Of a DNA stretch of 64,000 nucleotides, positions 17,850 to 26,440 are shown piece after piece. The translations under genes were made by a program, and so were the position numbers. Below the pieces are notes generated by a model. That model saw only the letters and a program-made list of their open reading frames with translations, was not told where the DNA came from and searched no databases. This DNA is from Rossellomorea sp. BNER (lineage in GTDB: Bacteria; Bacillota; Bacilli; Bacillales; Bacillaceae_B): contig JANAVG010000002.1 in assembly GCA_024213275.1 (NCBI GenBank), forward strand, positions 186,001 to 250,000, given 5' to 3'. Within the stretch, counting starts at the first letter, position 1, and each line of letters starts with the position of its first letter.

Positions 17850-18995
17850 ATGCGAATAGCGATCTTTAGTGATACGTATTTTCCACAGGTTAATGGTGTT
17901 GCACGTACGTTAAAAAAGCTTAGTGATTATTTGAATAAGAGAGGCATAGAGCATGAACTATTTGTTCCTGAAATAGAAAATAGCCCCAATTATCCGAATG
18001 TTCATCAATTCAGTAGCTTTCCTTTTATCTTTTATCCTGAATGTAGAACAGCTATAGCCAATCCAAAAACCGTTGAAAAGAGACTAAGGGATTTTGCCCC
18101 AGATCTAATTCATATTGCGACTCCCCTAACAATGGGTCTATACGGTCTACATGTATCCAAGAAATTAGGAATACCGGCTGTTGCGTCCTATCACACTCAT
18201 TTTGACCGTTATTTAGATTACTATAAATTATCGTTCATCTCTCCAGTCCTATGGCGGTATATGAAGTGGTTTCATGCTCCAGTTCATAAAATTTTTGTCC
18301 CATCTTTAGAGACGAAAGATCATTTAATCGAACAAGGATTTGAAAATGTTACAGTATGGAGTCGAGGGGTGGATTGCCAATTCTTTAATCCTCTTAAAAG
18401 AACGAGCTCACTCAAAGAAAAATACCGAATTAAGGAAAAATATGTATTTCTTTACGCTGGAAGAATTGCACCAGAAAAAGACTTACAAACACTTGTAAAT
18501 ACGATTAAACAACTCCCTCATAAAACAAAAAAACAGATTCATTGGCTTATTGTCGGAAGTGGTCCAGGTTTACATGAATTAAAACAAAAGCTGCAAAATG
18601 AAAATATTACTTTTACCGGGTATTTAAAAGGAAATGATTTAGCTGAAGCCTATGCTTCGTCAGATGTGTTCTTTTTTCCATCTCCAACTGAAACGTTCGG
18701 GAATGTAGTGTTAGAAGCGTTCGCTTCTGGTATTCCAGCCATTGTTTCTAACAAAGGAGGCGTCACAAGTATTGTTGAAAACAATAGATCCGGAGTAATT
18801 TGCGAAACTCAAAATACAGATCAATTTGTGGCTGCTGTTGAGAAAATCATTGGTGATCATACCTTTTATTTAAACCTTAAGAGTAATGCCAGAAAATATG
18901 CGGAAAAACAATCATGGGAAGAAATTATGGACCGACTACTGACTGATTACATGGAGGTTATTATTTCGAATGCAGAATTTCCAAAAGCATTGTAG
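17850..18995 (+). CDS. Glycosyltransferase family 4 (GT-B fold)
   Basis: Transfers a nucleotide-activated sugar, probably to a lipid or cell-envelope acceptor. The N-terminal acceptor domain starts MRIAIFSDTYFPQVNGVARTL, typical of GT4 enzymes. The C-terminal donor domain has the EX7E region (PTETFGNVVLEAFASGIP) and AGRIAPEKDL. The 381 residues are complete. The ATG is preceded by GAGGGGGG. The acceptor is unknown; similar sequences are glycolipid or mannosyl transferases. A terminator follows at 19010. Confidence 0.87.
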   Translation: MRIAIFSDTYFPQVNGVARTLKKLSDYLNKRGIEHELFVPEIENSPNYPNVHQFSSFPFIFYPECRTAIANPKTVEKRLRDFAPDLIHIATPLTMGLYGLHVSKKLGIPAVASYHTHFDRYLDYYKLSFISPVLWRYMKWFHAPVHKIFVPSLETKDHLIEQGFENVTVWSRGVDCQFFNPLKRTSSLKEKYRIKEKYVFLYAGRIAPEKDLQTLVNTIKQLPHKTKKQIHWLIVGSGPGLHELKQKLQNENITFTGYLKGNDLAEAYASSDVFFFPSPTETFGNVVLEAFASGIPAIVSNKGGVTSIVENNRSGVICETQNTDQFVAAVEKIIGDHTFYLNLKSNARKYAEKQSWEEIMDRLLTDYMEVIISNAEFPKAL

Positions 18996-19009
18996 TAGAT
19001 GGAGCAAAA

Positions 19010-19035
19010 GGCTGACATCAGGAGTCAGTCTTTTT
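19010..19035 (+). terminator. Terminator after the glycosyltransferase gene
   Basis: GGCTGAC pairs with GTCAGTC, with one GU pair, followed by five T. Confidence 0.85.
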
Positions 19036-19178
19036 AATATTAAGTAAAAAATAGATTGTCCTCTAATCTGTTTTTAGCATAGCCCTTGAGAACAAAATCC
19101 AGGACATGAATAGTAGTGAGGTAGTCGTCATTCTTGGTTTGTCCTTTGCTTTCAATTTTCGAGGACTTTTGTTTTTCA

Positions 19179-19207
19179 TTCTATTCAGAGGGACAAGCTC
19201 ATACAAT
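19179..19207 (+). promoter_or_regulatory. Putative SigE promoter of ypbF
   Basis: CATACAAT (19200-19207) matches the mother-cell SigE -10, with TTCTATT 14 bases upstream as a fair -35. The spacer GAGGGACAAGC also appears upstream of the M23 peptidase gene at 9698-9708. Sporulation control of ypbF is inference. Confidence 0.45.
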
Positions 19208-19227
19208 AATTAGGGGAGGGAGTCACA

Positions 19228-19683
19228 ATGAATTCAAAAATTATCATGTTAGAGAACTGGACAGATCAAGCCACTAAGCAGATGCTACATAATTTAATTG
19301 AGAGAAAGCAAAAATTTGATAATTTCAAAAAGAAACATTTGATTTTAATGTGGACTTCAGTTTTTATTTCCTTTCTATTTATGTACTATCTATCAAGGGT
19401 ATTGTTCAATCCATACTCTTTTTCCTTTGAAGCGCTGGTATCTGCTTTTGTTTCCTCCTCATTGTTTATTAATCTTTCTCTTCTATGTATAGGGCTATTT
19501 GGAGCAACAAAGGTTCTTTATACAAAAAAAGAAAAAGCAGAAAAAGAATATCATGAGCTAAGATGTGAAATTATCGATCGAAGTAAGGATCTTTGGAAGG
19601 ACGAGGCATGGAAAAAAAGACATAAAATATACGAGTTGATGAAAAGTGAATGGGATATTAATCTATACCATGAGAGCAAATAA
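19228..19683 (+). CDS. ypbF: YpbF, membrane protein of unknown function
   Basis: 151 residues: an amphipathic N-terminus, two membrane helices (about 45-65 and 83-103) and a highly charged C-terminal tail rich in Lys and Glu that is likely coiled. It matches the size and layout of B. subtilis YpbF (147). Good ribosome-binding site AGGGGAGGG. No enzymatic motif. A SigE-like promoter lies upstream. Confidence 0.75.
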   Translation: MNSKIIMLENWTDQATKQMLHNLIERKQKFDNFKKKHLILMWTSVFISFLFMYYLSRVLFNPYSFSFEALVSAFVSSSLFINLSLLCIGLFGATKVLYTKKEKAEKEYHELRCEIIDRSKDLWKDEAWKKRHKIYELMKSEWDINLYHESK

Positions 19684-19685
19684 AA

Positions 19686-19733
19686 AAGGGGGAGAAGAAA
19701 ATCACAATCTTCATCAGTCCCCCTTATTTTGCA
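19686..19733. terminator. Bidirectional terminator between ypbF and cotJC
   Basis: AAGGGGGA (19686-19693) pairs with TCCCCCTT (19718-19725), and inner GAAGA pairs with TCTTC. A-rich and T-rich flanks on both sides suit the convergent genes. Confidence 0.8.
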
Positions 19734-19767
19734 GAATGTATAGGAAAAGTGATATAAACAATCCTTT

Positions 19768-20337
19768 CTAAAAGAATTTTTGTTTGTCTCTTTCCTCCTT
19801 TAATATTTCAACAGCTTCCCGGAAACGTTGAGAATGAATGATTTCTCTTTGACGTAAATATCGAAGACCGTCATTTAGGTCGGGATCATCACTCATATTG
19901 ATAATCCATTGATATGTTGCTCTCGCTTTTTCTTCTGCTGCAATGTCTTCATATAAGTCAGCAATAGGATCCCCTTTAGCCTGAATATAGGTCGCTGTCC
20001 AAGGAGCTCCTGCCGCATTTTCGTAATACAGGGCATTGTCATGATTTGCATAATGGGCACCGAGGCCAGCTGCTTTCATTTGCTCAGGGGTTGCATCTTT
20101 AGTAAGCTTGTAAATCATCGTAGCAATCATCTCTAAATGAGCAAATTCTTCTGTTCCTATATCTGTCAGTAAACCGATCACCTTATCAGGAATTGTATAC
20201 CTTTGATTTAAGTATCTGAGAGCTGCTGCTAATTCTCCATCAGCACCGCCATACTGCTCAATCAAAAATTTTGCTAATGTTGGGTTACATGTGCTGACTC
20301 TTACTGGATATTGAAGCTTTTTTTCATATACCCACAT
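19768..20337 (-). CDS. cotJC: Spore coat protein CotJC (manganese-catalase type)
   Basis: Ferritin-like di-metal protein of the spore coat, related to manganese catalase. Metal-ligand motifs are visible: EFAHLE near residue 66, then EEKARATY and REIIHSQRF in the second half. The 189 residues are complete. Last gene of cotJABC, starting 21 bases after cotJB on the minus strand, with an AGGAGG ribosome-binding site. Confidence 0.95.
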   Translation of the reverse strand: MWVYEKKLQYPVRVSTCNPTLAKFLIEQYGGADGELAAALRYLNQRYTIPDKVIGLLTDIGTEEFAHLEMIATMIYKLTKDATPEQMKAAGLGAHYANHDNALYYENAAGAPWTATYIQAKGDPIADLYEDIAAEEKARATYQWIINMSDDPDLNDGLRYLRQREIIHSQRFREAVEILKEERDKQKFF

Positions 20338-20358
20338 GTAGTATGACCTCCTACTTTA

Positions 20359-20619
20359 CTAAACTTGCCACGGCCAAGGAGCATCTTTCCAATCCCAAGG
20401 ATAATTTGAATAACTGTAACCGAAATTTGTTAATGGACCAAATTGCTTTTCAAACTGCTTTTTTAACGATTTTCTCTTTTTAATAAATTGGTTATATTGT
20501 TCAACGGCATCATAATCATCTGGATGGGTATCCAAATAAAGCGTTAAATCACAAATAACAAAATCAACTTCTTGAAGTTCTTCAAGAAGTTCATAATACT
20601 CTTTTGGCATCTGGGTCAT
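20359..20619 (-). CDS. cotJB: Spore coat protein CotJB
   Basis: Small acidic-aromatic coat protein of 86 residues with the family's LEELQEVDFVICDLTLYLDTHP segment (shortened here to its position, about residues 11-33) and an aromatic tail (PWDWKDAPWPW). It overlaps cotJA by 4 bases. It is known to interact with CotJA and CotJC in the inner coat. Confidence 0.93.
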   Translation of the reverse strand: MTQMPKEYYELLEELQEVDFVICDLTLYLDTHPDDYDAVEQYNQFIKKRKSLKKQFEKQFGPLTNFGYSYSNYPWDWKDAPWPWQV

Positions 20620-20846
20620 TCGTCATCCCCTCCCTTATTCGATTCATAAGGGCTAAAGTAAGGATCATAGAACACCTTCCAAAGTGTCCCAGCTCTTAAA
20701 GCCTCTTTTGGACTAAATTGTGGAAGTCCCGGTGGCTGAAATCCTAAATACAAGTTTGGTGGAGTAGAGTATGTTTTAATTCTAATTGGTTTACACGGAT
20801 CAAAAGGACTGATGTAGGGTTGATAGCTTTTGTAATGGCTATTCAT
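20616..20846 (-). CDS. cotJA: Spore coat protein CotJA
   Basis: First gene of the cotJ operon, 76 residues, rich in Pro and Tyr (YISPFDPC and PPGLPQFSPKEALRAGTLWKVFYDPY). An AGGAGGG ribosome-binding site precedes the ATG. In B. subtilis the operon is SigE-dependent. Here CATATGAT with a T-rich -35 region about 35 bases upstream on the minus strand is a possible but imperfect SigE -10. Confidence 0.93.
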   Translation of the reverse strand: MNSHYKSYQPYISPFDPCKPIRIKTYSTPPNLYLGFQPPGLPQFSPKEALRAGTLWKVFYDPYFSPYESNKGGDDE

Positions 20847-21000
20847 TGATTACCCTCCTAAAAGATGTATTCTTATAATCATATGGGCCATGATGTAATA
20901 AAATTCACATTATTAGACAATGAAAAAGAGGATTTATAGATTCTTTATTGAAATATTTAAATATAATGATAATTTAAAAAATTCAGTGAGGTGAATGGGT

Positions 21001-21633
21001 ATGTTTGTTAAAAGTGCAATGATTCCTAAGCATAAATGTTATATTGTGCAGGAAGGAGATAATATTGAGAAAGCGTTGAATGTACTAGAAGAACACAGTA
21101 TTGATGGTGTACCCGTATTATCTGAAGATAGATACTTAGGAGTCATTACAAGACATCATATTTATAAAAAATATTTTCAGTCTAATCTCGACAGAGATTC
21201 ATTTGTAAAAGAAACAAAGGTTGAGGATATTGCCCTTTATAATGAAAAGCTCTTAGTAGGAGACGAGATTTTTGAGAAAACATTATTAGAATTAAAAGAC
21301 TTCCCTATTCTTTCAGTCGTGAATGAAGAAAATATTTTTATGGGAATCGTGACAAGGTATGATATTGTTGCACAATTTCAAAGTGCGTTTGGCATGAATC
21401 AGGAGGGGGTTCGCATTTCCTTCACATCCGTTGAGACAGAAGGACGTATTGCTCGTTTAGGTGATATTATTCAACAATATCATGAATCGGTTATTTCTCT
21501 TGTTACATTTGATGAATCAGATAAACTTCTTCGTAGAATTGTGATGAAGATTGAGAAAAAAGATAATATTGATAAATTCATTAAAAAGCTGGAAAAATCC
21601 GGGTTTAGAGTCCTTCATATTCAAGAAGATTAA
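21001..21633 (+). CDS. Tandem CBS-domain protein with C-terminal ACT-like domain
   Basis: Two CBS domains (about residues 1-60 and 70-125; SIDGVPVLSEDRYLGVITR and FMGIVTRYDIV) form a nucleotide-sensing pair. A region of about 75 residues follows that looks ACT-like. The architecture and 210-residue length resemble AcuB (214 in B. subtilis), but the locus is different and sequence identity looks low. The ATG at 21001 is 7 bases after GAGGTG; the ATG at 20995 is too close. Likely a cytoplasmic regulator of an unknown partner. Confidence 0.75.
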   Translation: MFVKSAMIPKHKCYIVQEGDNIEKALNVLEEHSIDGVPVLSEDRYLGVITRHHIYKKYFQSNLDRDSFVKETKVEDIALYNEKLLVGDEIFEKTLLELKDFPILSVVNEENIFMGIVTRYDIVAQFQSAFGMNQEGVRISFTSVETEGRIARLGDIIQQYHESVISLVTFDESDKLLRRIVMKIEKKDNIDKFIKKLEKSGFRVLHIQED

Positions 21634-21651
21634 AAGTTCAGTATGAATTCA

Positions 21652-21687
21652 AATCCTTCTCATAAAATTTATGGGAGGGATTTTTTT
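21652..21687 (+). terminator. Terminator whose stem contains the next gene's ribosome-binding site
   Basis: AATCCTTCTCATAAA (21652-21666) pairs with TTTATGGGAGGGATT (21668-21682), with two GU pairs, and runs straight into a T tract. GGGAGGG in the 3' arm is the ribosome-binding site of the gene starting with TTG at 21686. Confidence 0.7.
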
Positions 21688-22066
21688 GATTAAAGAACTA
21701 ATGAAAGTAATCACCATGTTTTTTTCTGGCTATTTATTTATTGCATGGACTCCTAGTGTTTTGACAAATCCAACAGACCTGATTGCCCAATTGATCATAG
21801 AACCAATTCAATTTTTTGCTGCATCAATCGCATTTATAAGCGGACTTCTGCTAAATGCAAGTTTGATTCAGAAAAGTTTTTTTATAGTTTTAGGGTTTTT
21901 TAGAGGGAGAATTACTAAGGAAATAATATTTGTTCCAATACATATTTTGAGCTTATTTCTTCTTAGTTTAGTTGGATTTTGGGAAACGATTATATTTTTC
22001 GGAATCGGAACTATATATGGTATGATTTCAATAGATTTTAAGAAGTCCAAGAGGAGGGCAACATGA
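21686..22066 (+). CDS. Hypothetical membrane protein
   Basis: About 126 residues with four hydrophobic helices and a basic C-terminal tail (KKSKRRAT). I do not recognise the family. TTG at 21686 is preferred because GGGAGGG lies 6 bases upstream; ATG at 21671 overlaps that site. The stop overlaps the start of the metallophosphoesterase gene (ATGA), so the two are coupled. The start lies within a terminator-like hairpin that may also restrict its translation. Confidence 0.65.
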   Translation: MIKELMKVITMFFSGYLFIAWTPSVLTNPTDLIAQLIIEPIQFFAASIAFISGLLLNASLIQKSFFIVLGFFRGRITKEIIFVPIHILSLFLLSLVGFWETIIFFGIGTIYGMISIDFKKSKRRAT

Positions 22067-22818
22067 TTGGAATTTTAGTTTCATTATTAATTTTTAGTGT
22101 TTTACTCCTTTTATACATGCTGAAACAAGCATTTAATAATGTATTGAGTGAAAAAACCATTAAATTTAATGATTTTCCAAAAGAAGTTAGTGAATTAATA
22201 ATCTTTTTTATTTCGGATGTCCATAGACGGAATATATCAACTGAAATTGTAGATAAAGCAATGAATAGAGCAGATCTTGTCATTATCGGTGGGGATCTGA
22301 TGGAAAAGGGAGTTCCGTTTGAAAGAGTAGAAAAAAATATTCAGAAGTTAAAAAGGATTGCTCCTATTTATTTTGTGTGGGGCAATAATGATCATGAGGT
22401 TGATCGTCAAAAATTAGTATCGTTATTAGAAAAATATGATGTAAGGATTCTTGAAAATGAGTCCATTACCCTGACAAAAGGAATTACATTAGCAGGAATT
22501 GATGATGTAAGTTTAGAAAGGGATTCATTAAAAGATGCGTTGTCAAATGTAGAAGAAAATAATTTTACCATCCTCTTAAGCCACAATCCTAGTATCGTCC
22601 AAAAAATGAATGACACCTATAATATCCCAATAGTCTTAAGTGGTCATACACATGGAGGGCAAATTAGAATTTTAGGGTGGGGCTTATATGAAAAAGGAAG
22701 AATTGAAGAATTACCGCAAACTACTTTATTTGTAAGTAATGGATACGGAACAACAGGTTTGCCACTAAGATTAGGTGCAAAGGCGGAAACGCATTTATTA
22801 ATATTAACAGGCATGTAA
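22063..22818 (+). CDS. ypbG: Metallophosphoesterase (YpbG type)
   Basis: Calcineurin-like phosphoesterase with an N-terminal membrane helix (about 1-20). The metal motifs are complete: SDVHRRN, GGDLMEKG, WGNNDHE, SHNP and SGHTHGGQ. The 251 residues resemble B. subtilis YpbG, which also precedes mecB (ypbH). The substrate is unknown; family members hydrolyse phospholipid headgroups or nucleotides. Coupled to the upstream membrane protein. Confidence 0.82.
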   Translation: MIGILVSLLIFSVLLLLYMLKQAFNNVLSEKTIKFNDFPKEVSELIIFFISDVHRRNISTEIVDKAMNRADLVIIGGDLMEKGVPFERVEKNIQKLKRIAPIYFVWGNNDHEVDRQKLVSLLEKYDVRILENESITLTKGITLAGIDDVSLERDSLKDALSNVEENNFTILLSHNPSIVQKMNDTYNIPIVLSGHTHGGQIRILGWGLYEKGRIEELPQTTLFVSNGYGTTGLPLRLGAKAETHLLILTGM

Positions 22819-22948
22819 CCATTTTGTTGGCTAAGTCGCATCGAAATTAAAAATTGGGTAATGAATAATCTTTAAACCGAATGATGAACCAACATTATCC
22901 TCTCACATAGTATGATCATAACCAGTCATACTCGAGGGGGCTTAGTCC

Positions 22949-23527
22949 ATGAAGGTTGAGCGACTTTCTGCGAATAAAGTAAAGTTTTCTATTACGATAG
23001 ATGAGCTTGAGGATAAAGGATTATTGGATAACGATCAATGGAGAGAATCACTTATTTGGCACGATTTATTCGAAGAAATGCTTGAGGAAATTCAAGTCCT
23101 ATATGGCTTGGATTCGACATCGGCTGTAACGGTGGAAATTCACTCATTGAACTCTAATGAAATGACACTCATCGTTACATTAGATATTGAGGATCTATAT
23201 GAGGATGAAAATGAACCATTTATTGAAGAAGAATCACCTATTCATCAGTATTTATTTGTATTTGATTCAATAGAGGAAATTATCTCTATTTCCCATCGAA
23301 TGAAACACATAGAAGACCAAGGGATTACTTCCCTTTATTATAAAGAAGGACAATATTATTTGATGTTTCATAATTGGGACCCTAAGCTCCATCCAATTGT
23401 AGGGGCTCTTGGGTGTGAATACGGTCGTATTTCTTGTGAAACCGTTTATGTATTAGAGGAATATGGTAAGGTCATTCTTAAAAATGATGCCCTAAAAAAA
23501 ATAACTTCGTTTTTCTCAATCCTTTAA
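22949..23527 (+). CDS. mecB: Adaptor protein MecB (MecA paralogue)
   Basis: Adaptor that presents substrates to the ClpCP protease. It has the MecA-type N-terminus (MKVERLSANKVKFSITIDELEDKG), an acidic linker (about 85-105) and the C-terminal ClpC-binding domain. The 192 residues match YpbH of B. subtilis (194). GAGGGGG precedes the ATG. The 276 bases downstream hold only a weak hairpin (TGACC/GGTCA, about 23590-23610) and the gudB promoter. Confidence 0.9.
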   Translation: MKVERLSANKVKFSITIDELEDKGLLDNDQWRESLIWHDLFEEMLEEIQVLYGLDSTSAVTVEIHSLNSNEMTLIVTLDIEDLYEDENEPFIEEESPIHQYLFVFDSIEEIISISHRMKHIEDQGITSLYYKEGQYYLMFHNWDPKLHPIVGALGCEYGRISCETVYVLEEYGKVILKNDALKKITSFFSIL

Positions 23528-23712
23528 TAAATGCGAAGGGATTAACCGAAAGGAATTATATGTCCATATATACTGTACAGATAAGGGTCTGACCGAGTTT
23601 TGGGTCATTCTCTTTTTTATTAGTTTTTTCAGAATTTACTTTCAGCAGAAGAAGCGTAAATAAGGTGATGATAACGTTTACAACAATAGCCGGATTAATT
23701 TAAGTTTTAATC

Positions 23713-23741
23713 TTTGCAAGCATGTTCCAAAGGTGTATACT
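23713..23741 (+). promoter_or_regulatory. Putative gudB promoter
   Basis: TTTGCA, a 17-base spacer and TATACT, 63 bases before the gudB ATG. Moderate match to SigA. Confidence 0.45.
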
Positions 23742-23803
23742 ATGTCTGAAAGGCGGACAAAATCTGCCGTCCATTAGCAAAAATACTGGGAGGTTTACTT
23801 AAA

Positions 23804-25081
23804 ATGGTAGCCGAGAAAGGTACAGTCAGTACAACAAATGAAGATAAACATGATGTGTTGCAATCTACACAAACAGTTATACATCATGCACTTGAGAAAC
23901 TAGGATATCCCGATGAAGTTTTCGAGTTATTAAAAGAACCTGTTAGATTACTAACAGTAAAAATACCGGTTCGAATGGATGATGGAACAGTTAAAGTCTT
24001 CACTGGCTACCGAGCCCAACATAATGATGCAGTTGGTCCAACAAAAGGGGGAATTCGCTTCCATCCAAATGTAACAGAAAAAGAAGTGAAAGCCCTTTCG
24101 ATTTGGATGAGCTTAAAATGTGGTATTGTTGATTTACCTTATGGTGGAGGAAAAGGCGGTATTATATGTGACCCTAGAGATATGTCCTTTAGAGAACTTG
24201 AACGATTAAGTCGCGGCTATGTACGCGCGATTAGTCAAATCGTTGGGCCAACAAAGGATATTCCAGCACCTGATGTATTTACTAATTCTCAAATAATGGC
24301 CTGGATGATGGATGAATACAGCCGTATTGATGAGTTTAATTCACCTGGATTTATAACTGGAAAGCCTATTGTTTTAGGTGGATCTCACGGGAGAGAAACC
24401 GCAACAGCAAAAGGGGTAACCATTTGCATTAGAGAAGCAGCAAAGAAAAAAGGAATTAATATTGATGGTGCACGTGTCGTAGTTCAAGGATTTGGGAATG
24501 CAGGAAGCTTTTTAGCTAAGTTCATGCATGATGCTGGTGCAAAAGTGATTGGTATTTCTGATGCATACGGCGGACTACACGATCCTGCTGGATTAGATAT
24601 TGATTACTTATTGGATCGTCGTGATAGTTTTGGAACAGTGACGAAATTATTTAAAAATACGATTTCTAATAAAGAATTATTAGAGCTTGATTGTGATATA
24701 TTAGTGCCTGCGGCTATTGAAAATCAAATTACTGAAGAGAATGCACATAATATTCGTGCAAGTATTGTAGTGGAAGCAGCAAATGGACCGACTACTCTTG
24801 AAGCAACTAAGATCTTAACTGAAAGGGATATCTTATTAGTCCCTGATGTTCTTGCGTCTTCGGGTGGTGTGACTGTGTCCTATTTTGAATGGGTACAAAA
24901 TAATCAAGGCTATTATTGGTCAGAAGAAGAAGTAGCAGAGAAATTAGAAAAAATCCTTGTGAGTTCTTTTGAAAATGTCTATACAACTGCTCAATCAAGA
25001 CGTGTAGATATGAGATTAGCAGCTTATATGGTTGGTGTAAGAAAGATGGCAGAAGCTTGTCGCTTTAGAGGCTGGATTTAA
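23804..25081 (+). CDS. gudB: NAD-dependent glutamate dehydrogenase GudB
   Basis: Catabolic conversion of glutamate to 2-oxoglutarate and ammonia. The 425-residue protein has GPTKGGIRFHP, the active-site region DLPYGGGKGG and the Rossmann motif GFGNAG. In laboratory strain 168 a 9-base duplication (VKA repeated, from memory) inactivates GudB. Here VKA occurs once (residues 95-97), so the enzyme should be active. A GGGAGG ribosome-binding site lies 11 bases upstream. Confidence 0.95.
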   Translation: MVAEKGTVSTTNEDKHDVLQSTQTVIHHALEKLGYPDEVFELLKEPVRLLTVKIPVRMDDGTVKVFTGYRAQHNDAVGPTKGGIRFHPNVTEKEVKALSIWMSLKCGIVDLPYGGGKGGIICDPRDMSFRELERLSRGYVRAISQIVGPTKDIPAPDVFTNSQIMAWMMDEYSRIDEFNSPGFITGKPIVLGGSHGRETATAKGVTICIREAAKKKGINIDGARVVVQGFGNAGSFLAKFMHDAGAKVIGISDAYGGLHDPAGLDIDYLLDRRDSFGTVTKLFKNTISNKELLELDCDILVPAAIENQITEENAHNIRASIVVEAANGPTTLEATKILTERDILLVPDVLASSGGVTVSYFEWVQNNQGYYWSEEEVAEKLEKILVSSFENVYTTAQSRRVDMRLAAYMVGVRKMAEACRFRGWI

Positions 25082-25153
25082 TGCCCTTTTAACTAAGTAC
25101 CTAATTTTATTTTTCACTTTTGAATACTAAATTTTTGCATGTAAATATAAAAT

Positions 25154-25182
25154 CTCCTATCATTAATTGATGGGAGTTTTTT
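25154..25182 (+). terminator. Terminator after gudB
   Basis: CTCCTATCA pairs with TGATGGGAG, with one GU pair, around TTAAT, followed by TTTTTTATTT. Confidence 0.9.
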
Positions 25183-25202
25183 ATTTAGGATAAAAACAGT
25201 AA

Positions 25203-25251
25203 ATCTTTAAATCATATTAATATAAGCATTTTCGGAAACAGATTTAAAGAT
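25203..25251. repeat. Inverted repeat before ypdA
   Basis: ATCTTTAAATC (25203-25213) and GATTTAAAGAT (25241-25251) are a perfect 11-base inverted repeat 27 bases apart, ending 30 bases before the ypdA start. It could be an operator or a leader hairpin; nothing identifies the regulator. Confidence 0.5.
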
Positions 25252-25281
25252 ATGATGGTTTGATTTAGAGGAGTGACGCAC

Positions 25282-26247
25282 ATGCAAAAGGAACAATGTA
25301 TTATTGTGGGCGGAGGTCCATGTGGTTTATCGGCAGCTATTGCATTAAAGGAAATAGGAATAGAGCCGCTTATCATTGAAAAGGGCAATATTGTGAATGC
25401 GATATATAACTATCCCACTCACCAAACATTTTTCAGTTCAAGTGAAAAATTAGCAATTGGAAATGTTCCATTTATCATTGAAGGACATAAACCAAAACGA
25501 AATCAGGCTTTGACCTATTATCGGGAGGTAGCAAAGCTAAAAAATATAAGAATGAATCGCTTTGAAAATGTGCTAAAAGTTACGAAAGAAGATAATGAAT
25601 CCTTTCATGTGGTTACTTCGAAAATGGAATACATTGCTAATTATATGATCATTGCTACCGGTTATTATGATAATCCCAATTACATGGACATACCTGGTGA
25701 AAAACTGGATAAAGTATTTCATTATTTTAAAGAAGCACATCCATTCTTTGACACTGATGTTGTAGTCATTGGTGGAAAGAATTCCTCGGTAGACGCCGCA
25801 ATTGAATTAAATAAAGCAGGTGCAAGAGTAACAGTTCTTTATAGAAAAAATGAGTACTCTAAAAGTGTAAAGCCCTGGATTCTACCAGAATTTGATGCAC
25901 TTGTTCGTAGTGGCAGTATCCAAATGGAATTTAATGCAACGGTAAAAGAATTCACTAAAGATCTTGTAAGATATGAGGTCGATGGAATACCCAAAGAAAT
26001 AAAAAATGATTTTGTGTTTGCCATGACAGGTTACCACCCCGATCATCACTTTCTTAAAAAAATGGGAATCGAGATCGATGGTGAGTCGGGAAGACCACAA
26101 TTTAATGAAGAAACGATGGAAACAAATGTGAATGGGATATTTATTGCTGGTGTAATTGCAGCTGGGAATAATGCAAATGAAATTTTTATTGAAAACGGTA
26201 GATTTCACGGTGGAAAAATTGCTAGTGCCATAGAAGATAGAAAATAA
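25282..26247 (+). CDS. ypdA: Bacillithiol disulfide reductase YpdA (Bdr)
   Basis: FAD-dependent pyridine nucleotide oxidoreductase that reduces oxidised bacillithiol with NADPH in the cytoplasm. The N-terminal FAD motif is GGGPCGLSAA with the conserved redox Cys; the NADPH-binding motif VVIGGKNSSVDAA lies near residue 161. The ATG at 25282 follows GAGGAG with 8 bases; an in-frame GTG at 25273 overlaps that site. 321 residues against 324 in B. subtilis. An F1 repeat begins directly at the stop codon. Confidence 0.93.
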   Translation: MQKEQCIIVGGGPCGLSAAIALKEIGIEPLIIEKGNIVNAIYNYPTHQTFFSSSEKLAIGNVPFIIEGHKPKRNQALTYYREVAKLKNIRMNRFENVLKVTKEDNESFHVVTSKMEYIANYMIIATGYYDNPNYMDIPGEKLDKVFHYFKEAHPFFDTDVVVIGGKNSSVDAAIELNKAGARVTVLYRKNEYSKSVKPWILPEFDALVRSGSIQMEFNATVKEFTKDLVRYEVDGIPKEIKNDFVFAMTGYHPDHHFLKKMGIEIDGESGRPQFNEETMETNVNGIFIAGVIAAGNNANEIFIENGRFHGGKIASAIEDRK

Positions 26248-26370
26248 GGGGCTGTCCCATAAGATGTCAGGAACCACTTTGATTGTCCATATATAGAAGA
26301 TGCTTTGAGTGTTTCTTCTGTACATGGAAGTTGCGGTTCCTGACACCTTAGTTTTGGGACAGCCCTTTTT
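26248..26370. repeat. F1 palindromic repeat between ypdA and ansA
   Basis: GGGGCTGTCCCA (from 26248) pairs with TGGGACAGCCC (26355-26365), then five T. The inner arms GGAACCAC and GCGGTTCC, and the central TATATAGAAGA and TTCTTCTGTACAT blocks, also pair. It starts on the base after the ypdA stop. It lies between convergent genes, so it may stop transcription from both sides. This is one of the best-preserved family copies. Confidence 0.85.
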
Positions 26371-26440
26371 CTATTCCTAGTTAAATACTTGATAAATTGG
26401 TTACAACGAATTATTGAAATCGGTTGAAATGAATTAACGA

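Noticed and set aside
19106..19213. 35-codon hydrophobic frame upstream of ypbF
   Set aside because: Poor ribosome-binding spacing and no recognised family; it overlaps the likely ypbF promoter.
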